Of a stretch of DNA of 9,218 nucleotides, positions 5,501 through 9,218 are shown in pieces (position 1 is the first letter of the stretch; each line of letters begins with the position of its first letter). The translations under genes were made by a program, and so were the position numbers. Origin of the DNA: Myxococcales bacterium (lineage in GTDB: Bacteria; Myxococcota; Polyangia; Fen-1088). The DNA lies in the NCBI GenBank assembly GCA_003159055.1, contig PMLH01000296.1:209-9426 (forward strand), given 5' to 3'. A model generated the notes under the pieces. The model was not told the origin of the DNA, did not search any database, and worked only from the letters and a program-made list of their open reading frames with translations.

Positions 5501-8065
5501 TTGGCGGAAAATCCGGCCACCGGCGTGGCGGCACTGCGAACCCTGGAACACGCCTTGCGCCGAACCGATCGCTCGGCCGACCTCGACATGGTGTTGCGCA
5601 AACAGATCGAATGCTTCGAAACCCGCGAAGCCAAGCTTGGCAGTGTGTTCGAGCTCTTGGCGCTGGAGGAGTATGGCGACGTCCGCGTTCCCGACGGACA
5701 AGCGCCCGCGCGCGACATGCTGGCCAGGCTTGCACCTGACAACTGGCTCTATCACGAGCTTCTGCTGAAGCAGACTGGCCTTTACTTCGAGGGAGGAGCT
5801 CCGCTCGATGGGGTCGCCGGATCGCTTGCGACCCTGGCTGCGGCAACCGCCGACCCGCTGGCCAGCGCAGCGCTGCAGTTGGCCGCGGCCCTCATCATCG
5901 AGCATCGCTCGGAAGCGAACCACGAGGCGCAGAAGGAAGCCCTGCTCGCCTATGCCATCGCACTCGATGGTTGGCCCGACTCTCTGACCGCCGCGCGGGG
6001 CCTTCACCGCATGGCCTTCCGCCTTGGGGAAGCGCAGACCTTCGTCAAGGCGGCGAGTGCGCTTGGCAGTCTGGAGCTGGACGCAAGCGCGCGTTGCGAG
6101 CGCCTGCTGGAGGCAGCCACCGCCTGTCGCGCGTGGCCCGAGCAGAAGGGCAATGCCACCGATCTCGTCTGTCGAGCCCTGGGTGAAGACCCAAGCTCCG
6201 CACGCGCGGCCGACGCTGTCATCGCGGCGGTGGCAGACGGGCTCGACGCGGGCAAGGCGGGTGAAACCTTGCGAGCGGCGCTGGACCGAGCGCTGTCCCC
6301 GGACCAGGCCGCCAAGCTTGGGGCAGCCCTGGCCCACGTCGCCCTTCGCAGTCTGAACGATCCGACGGTCGCCCTGGAAGGGCTGCGCCGCGCACGCAAA
6401 CGCGCCCCGAAGCACGTGGGCAACCTACTGGCCCTGGCCGACGTCAGCATGGCCCTTGGCCTGCACGCCGAGACGGTCGAGGCCGCCAGCAGCGCGATGG
6501 GAATCTCGCGCGATCCAAGCGAGCGACTCCGCGCGATCATCACGCTCGCCGAGGTCCATTCGCGTTCACCCGCGTTCAAGGACACGGCACGCCGAGAGGC
6601 GATGGAAGCCGAAAAACTCGCCGAACAGGTCGGGGTCGCCAGCGGCGACACGATCGCGCGTTTGGGCGCAGTCTTTCGGACTCTGGGCGACGAGCAGAGC
6701 GCCGAGCGAATCCTCATCCAAGCGGTTCTGCTGGCCACCGAAAGCACGGGGGCGATCGACAATCTGTGCAACTTGTTCGGGACGGGGCGCGAAGCTGCGG
6801 AAAAGACCGCGGCGGCTCTCAGCAAAGTCATGGCCCTGGCGGAATCGACGGGGCGGCCCAAGCGCGCCGAATGGTTGGCCGCGATCGGCAAACTGGAAGC
6901 CACCGTGCAGGGCAAGCCACGCGAGGGCATGGCACGTCTGCGGGAAGCCATCCACATGGCGCCCACCCGCGTCGACATCTACGAGGCCTTGGTCGACGCG
7001 CAGACCAGCTCGTATGACGAAGCCATTCGCGAGATGACCTCGCTGCTGACCGCGTTCGGGCAAGCCAAGCCGAGCCGCGAACAAGTGAGCGCCATGCTGT
7101 CTCTGCTGGCGCGATTGTATCGGCGGGCCCGGCGACCTGCGCCCGCGGCCGCTGTGGACGCGCTGCTGGCTTTCGTCGAGCCGCAGGCTGGCCGTGGTGG
7201 CGGTTCGCGACCGAGCCAGGCGCTCCCCCCAAGTGCGCCGTCGCCGCTCTCTCTCCCGCGCGAAACCGTCGTCGCCAGTCTGCTGTCCGACGAATCGCAA
7301 ACGCCGCTGCTTGGCGTCGCCGGATTGCTTTCGGAAGCTGTTCCGAAATGGATTCGTCAGGAGCCCGAAGCGTTCGGCACCTCCGCGAGCCAGCGCCTTA
7401 CGTCGCGTGCATCCCATCCGGTGCGCGCGCTGGCCGACCGCATTGCCCGCGCTTTCGGCGATTTGCAGTTCGACCTTTACCCGGATGCGCCGGGAACGGA
7501 AGTCGGACGTGTTCTGTCGGGTGCTCCGCCCGCGCTGGTGCTGCCGCAAAAGTTCGCGGAGCGGCCCGAAGTCGACCAAGCCGCCGAGCTTGCGCGACTT
7601 CTGACCTATGTTGCCCTCGACATTCCCTGGGTCGAGGAAGCGTCGGCCGAAAACGTGGACGGCATTTTGTTCGGTGCTTTGCGCGCCGGTTCGGAATTCT
7701 GGGGTCAGGGCGAGCTTTCGCCGAGCGCGGACATGAGCGCCGGGCAGTGGCGTCCGCGCATCACCAAGAATGTCGGCCGCAGGATCAAACGCAGCCTGGA
7801 GGAAACGGCGCAGCGAATCCGCGCGCAGGCCGACACCTCGCTTTGGCGCCAGGCGGTGCGCGTGACCAGCCTACGGGCGGCCTATGTCGTCACCGGCGAT
7901 CTGACGGCCAGCCTCGCCCAGATTCTGCGTCTCGACCGCGAGCTTGGGCAGGACTCGGAGCTTCTCTCGGCCAGACTGTTCGACCACCCGCTTGCGCGCG
8001 AGCTCGTCCTCTTCGCCCTGTCCGATTCTGCCCTGGCCTTGCGTCAGGCCGTCGGTACGGCGTGA
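2531..8065 (+). CDS. Giant TPR-like helical-repeat protein (1844 aa)
   Basis: The ATG at 2531 is preferred because GAGG (2521-2524) lies 6 nt before it; an in-frame TTG at 2483 would add 16 residues. Residues 1-200 are Ala/Pro/Ser/Glu-rich and probably disordered, with a proline cluster (PPPLPKSAPPVP). About 205-1550 is an almost unbroken array of amphipathic helix pairs of TPR type. In the middle, segments recur every 70-75 residues or so (near 690, 757, 832, 900), each of the form Leu-rich helix, (L/R)G-(E/D)-x-x-x-A-(L/I), then a helix ending before a Pro (VYGEILGIEP, PLLAEARTCIPDDP). A Gly/Pro/Ser linker (about 1553-1577) leads to a C-terminal domain ending ELVLFALSDSALALRQAVGTA-like helices. 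There is no signal peptide, so the protein is likely cytoplasmic, as a scaffold for protein contacts. I recall similar large repeat proteins with this type of C-terminus in Myxococcota, but cannot name a function. Confidence 0.9.
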   Translation: MTGANHEESDRKSETTDQNDAADMVPSSDETTAASTADVAIPASTEKPAANGAAEPTTAGSVPEAASDEESTTGEVELIEATPTPVLLPTRASEAPPSLPAKRPPPLPKSAPPVPARSRSATPPPSVAPTPRRSEVFPVQGAFAAEKSAPMPTAAPPVPSAARTTGRTSVAAPAAPTPSVVAAFGAQTAPLPEVDASRPRTVEIDRFSPESAIAAARKRVEQAALGGRATLAHAKTELGLLLEVAGGDPASALAEYRAAHGMAANSLAPLMAARRLTPFRPAAPALALVEAELRATTDPDTRVTRELELGMLLAASTAPSERTWQSYRRVLAVRPAHPGALRGLETALTAAPHATETQLQTETLASHLETMAAVFRSDAKLSAWLEVERGLLLDKLGRTDAARAAFEAALVLDGPIGPVRDAYTRHLLLHGHVEALVRAWTSEADRETDGARGARLLYFAARLAGERLDQRPVAIELYERAAGQPGATVSIQRASLRELWRWYDVTGNLEASVATGSKLLALAYDSERAYFHRRLVQGCEGLGRAADMATHAHHVLAAEPDDEAMREKLDRALAALGQHEQRVAMFTDQASRATAENARIDLLLRAAGIAEHDMRAPDVALSALRSAWAIDPSHPDVTDAIVRLLTPGTPPSLTDPNDASRVRARIDFYVEAAAAADSARRVAHLEKLALIWEDEVRDPGRALAVYGEILGIEPTRRSAILGLARCAARAGNAREHLRALVLEADLSEDDIFLERSLLLRAADVASQKLGEPDTALDLVKRVLARTGGDPAALRAAFRIHERAGRQADALAQLRLLLGQTRKGQSDYPIQAEIARFLEERMHRPTDALAAWREAHRMDSSNPTPRAEIRRILLANGDYRPLAEELAGLAAITSDPALRGELLLEAAEIHDDRLGDAERAIPLLAEARTCIPDDPAVAERLDRAYLRTGKRTERLALLHATETPDPRCQFALGGLLAEERDASKSLKRLADLAENPATGVAALRTLEHALRRTDRSADLDMVLRKQIECFETREAKLGSVFELLALEEYGDVRVPDGQAPARDMLARLAPDNWLYHELLLKQTGLYFEGGAPLDGVAGSLATLAAATADPLASAALQLAAALIIEHRSEANHEAQKEALLAYAIALDGWPDSLTAARGLHRMAFRLGEAQTFVKAASALGSLELDASARCERLLEAATACRAWPEQKGNATDLVCRALGEDPSSARAADAVIAAVADGLDAGKAGETLRAALDRALSPDQAAKLGAALAHVALRSLNDPTVALEGLRRARKRAPKHVGNLLALADVSMALGLHAETVEAASSAMGISRDPSERLRAIITLAEVHSRSPAFKDTARREAMEAEKLAEQVGVASGDTIARLGAVFRTLGDEQSAERILIQAVLLATESTGAIDNLCNLFGTGREAAEKTAAALSKVMALAESTGRPKRAEWLAAIGKLEATVQGKPREGMARLREAIHMAPTRVDIYEALVDAQTSSYDEAIREMTSLLTAFGQAKPSREQVSAMLSLLARLYRRARRPAPAAAVDALLAFVEPQAGRGGGSRPSQALPPSAPSPLSLPRETVVASLLSDESQTPLLGVAGLLSEAVPKWIRQEPEAFGTSASQRLTSRASHPVRALADRIARAFGDLQFDLYPDAPGTEVGRVLSGAPPALVLPQKFAERPEVDQAAELARLLTYVALDIPWVEEASAENVDGILFGALRAGSEFWGQGELSPSADMSAGQWRPRITKNVGRRIKRSLEETAQRIRAQADTSLWRQAVRVTSLRAAYVVTGDLTASLAQILRLDRELGQDSELLSARLFDHPLARELVLFALSDSALALRQAVGTA

Positions 8066-8118
8066 GTCGAAAAGCCACTTCATCGCATTCTATTGTTGTG
8101 GTTCCTGAATAGTAGAAA

Positions 8119-8175
8119 CGTGCCCTAGTTCCCTCGGTGCGCAGCAGGGCACGACAGGAAAACCATGCCCTGCTG
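8119..8175 (+). repeat. Mutually exclusive inverted repeats downstream of the TPR gene
   Basis: CGTGCCCT (8119-8126) pairs perfectly with AGGGCACG (8146-8153) across 19 nt. The same right arm, read as CAGCAGGGCA (8142-8151), also pairs perfectly over 10 bp with TGCCCTGCTG (8166-8175) across 14 nt. The two hairpins share bases 8146-8151 and so cannot coexist. No T-run follows either, so neither is a standard terminator on this strand. They could form an RNA switch in the leader of the DUF362 gene, a factor-dependent 3' end for the TPR gene, or a set of protein-binding sites. Confidence 0.55.
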
Positions 8176-8230
8176 GCCCATGACGTGTATTCTCTCTCCA
8201 TCGCTTCGCCAATCGGCTCGACGACAATAG

Positions 8231-8250
8231 TTGACGATCCTTGACGATCC
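8231..8250 (+). repeat. Tandem 10-bp direct repeat TTGACGATCC x2
   Basis: Two perfect abutting copies of TTGACGATCC are followed by a degenerate third unit, TTGTGGATCT (8251-8260). The 10-bp period is about one helical turn, which would place regulator half-sites on the same DNA face. In RNA, either GATCC can pair with GGATC (8255-8259); for the second copy the loop is TTGT. TTGACG also resembles a -35 box, but no good -10 follows at normal spacing. Confidence 0.55.
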
Positions 8251-8257
8251 TTGTGGA

Positions 8258-8281
8258 TCTCTTGCTCCAAGAGAGAAGGAG
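8258..8281 (+). promoter_or_regulatory. Hairpin and strong ribosome-binding site of the DUF362 gene
   Basis: TCTCTTG (8258-8264) pairs perfectly with CAAGAGA (8268-8274) across CTC. One base later comes AAGGAG (8276-8281), 6 nt before the ATG at 8288. The purine run 8271-8281 is also complementary to the upstream pyrimidine tract around 8190-8199 (TTCTCTC with GAGAGAA; CTCC with GGAG), so masking of the ribosome site is possible. The ribosome site is clear; the regulation is speculative. Confidence 0.5.
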
Positions 8282-8287
8282 TTTCTC

Positions 8288-9218
8288 ATGAAGAAGGAAA
8301 GACGGGACTTCCTCAAGATCACAACTGCGGGTGCTGCCGGATTGGCGCTGATCCGATCAACACCGGCACGAGCGGCTTGGCCGTCGAGCGGGAAGATGGA
8401 GATCAATCCGGACATCAGCAACATGCGAGTCGTGGCGTGCGTCGACACGGCCATGATGAAGGGCCAGCCGAAGAGCATGGACTTCGGCCCTCAGAACGAC
8501 GCGGTCAACACCGCGCAGCTGCAGGCCGACATGGACGCGATGGCGATGGCCCTTGCCCAAAAAGGGACCGCGGACGAGGCATGGAAGACCATCTTTCGGA
8601 TTGACAGTAGCAAGGATTGGCCCTCCGCGGTCATCGCCGTCAAGGTCAACGGCGGGTTTGCCAAGAACACGGCTCACCTCGCGATTCTGCAGAAATTGAG
8701 CAACCTGTTCATTGGCTGGGGCGTCACCCCCCAGAACTTTATCGTCTACGACGGACACACCATGGGTACCACCGGCATCTTCAAGTCGTACTTCAGCACC
8801 ACCGACAAGAGCAAGGTGCTCGGGGTCGTGGGTGGGACGACCGGAAGCTCGGAAGATCTTCTGGGTGGCTGGGCGGATGCCAAGCTGGTCGACGGGACCA
8901 CCCGCCGTTGCGCCGCCAATATTGCCAACGGAAAGGTCGACATTCTCATCAACATCGCCAACAACAAGGGCCATGCGTATGGCACGGTCTTGGGCAATGT
9001 CACGCTATGCATGAAGAATCACTACGGTACCTGGGAGCCTGACTCGACACACACGGACCTGGCCAACCTCATCTTCAAGATGAACAAGAGCGATCCGATC
9101 ATCGGCGGAACCCCGCCGAGACAGCAACTCTGCATCGTCGATTCCCTCTTCTGCTGCAACGCGGACATCGCGACTGGGCCGGATTCGATGCCGTGCTACC
9201 TCGTCATGGGCACCTTCG
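8288..9218 (+). CDS. Tat-exported DUF362 domain protein, 3' end cut by the window
   Basis: 310 residues are visible from the ATG at 8288, chosen for AAGGAG at 8276-8281 and because the signal peptide starts there. ERRDFLK (4-10) is a twin-arginine motif, followed by a weakly hydrophobic stretch and a likely cleavage after Ala-Arg-Ala (27-29), so export of a folded, possibly cofactor-bearing protein is expected. The mature part matches the DUF362 pattern: AVIAVKVNGG (114-123), GVTPQNFIVYDGH (145-157), DILINIANNKGHAYG (218-232), TLCMKNHYGTW (239-249) and a CIVDSLF block (282-288). Cys residues cluster near the visible end (282, 289, 290, 303). DUF362 proteins have no well-settled reaction; some relatives are linked to iron-sulfur clusters. 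No partner gene is in view. It is 222 nt after the TPR gene, with its own structured leader. Confidence 0.85.
   Translation, partial: MKKERRDFLKITTAGAAGLALIRSTPARAAWPSSGKMEINPDISNMRVVACVDTAMMKGQPKSMDFGPQNDAVNTAQLQADMDAMAMALAQKGTADEAWKTIFRIDSSKDWPSAVIAVKVNGGFAKNTAHLAILQKLSNLFIGWGVTPQNFIVYDGHTMGTTGIFKSYFSTTDKSKVLGVVGGTTGSSEDLLGGWADAKLVDGTTRRCAANIANGKVDILINIANNKGHAYGTVLGNVTLCMKNHYGTWEPDSTHTDLANLIFKMNKSDPIIGGTPPRQQLCIVDSLFCCNADIATGPDSMPCYLVMGTF

Noticed and set aside
8251..8265. Sigma-54 style GG/GC promoter near the DUF362 gene
   Set aside because: The GG and GC pairs are separated by 7 nt instead of the required 10.
1..9218. tRNA or rRNA genes, CRISPR arrays, insertion sequences, phage or toxin-antitoxin genes
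   Set aside because: I looked for cloverleaf arms, regularly spaced repeats, transposase motifs and small paired genes and saw none that I could support.

Overview
The window is GC-rich DNA with long GC-biased codon use. It carries four protein genes plus one short leader ORF, all on the + strand. Three traits suggest a deltaproteobacterial relative, most likely Myxococcota/Polyangia: a very large Ala/Arg/Leu-rich helical-repeat protein with a Pro/Ala-rich N-terminus, a small Cys-rich lipoprotein, and a Tat-exported DUF362-type protein. This placement is inferred from protein style and was not tested by a search.

Layout. 1-259: no convincing gene. 260-448: a compact regulatory leader for the next gene. 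It has a candidate promoter, a 23-codon leader ORF with clustered Phe, Tyr and Trp codons, a GNRA-capped hairpin over the Trp codons, a possible antiterminator pairing and a textbook intrinsic terminator ending just before the start codon. 449-1567: class I DAHP synthase (AroF/AroG/AroH family), the entry step of aromatic amino-acid synthesis, with all catalytic and metal residues present. 1568-1689: spacer with strong hairpins. 1690-2211: Cys-rich lipoprotein of unknown role. 2212-2530: non-coding, with one small perfect inverted repeat. 2531-8065: 1844-residue TPR-like protein with a disordered N-terminus and a separate C-terminal domain. 8066-8287: spacer with competing inverted repeats, a tandem 10-bp repeat and a hairpin beside a strong ribosome-binding site. 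8288 to the window end: Tat-signal DUF362 protein, cut by the edge.

The best-supported system is the aroF leader. It reads as ribosome-mediated transcription attenuation in which scarcity of Phe, Tyr or Trp would stall the leader ribosome and let transcription pass into the DAHP synthase gene. One leader reading all three end products fits a single DAHP synthase serving all three branches. The other three genes show no evident functional link to it or to each other, and each has its own spacer and ribosome-binding site.
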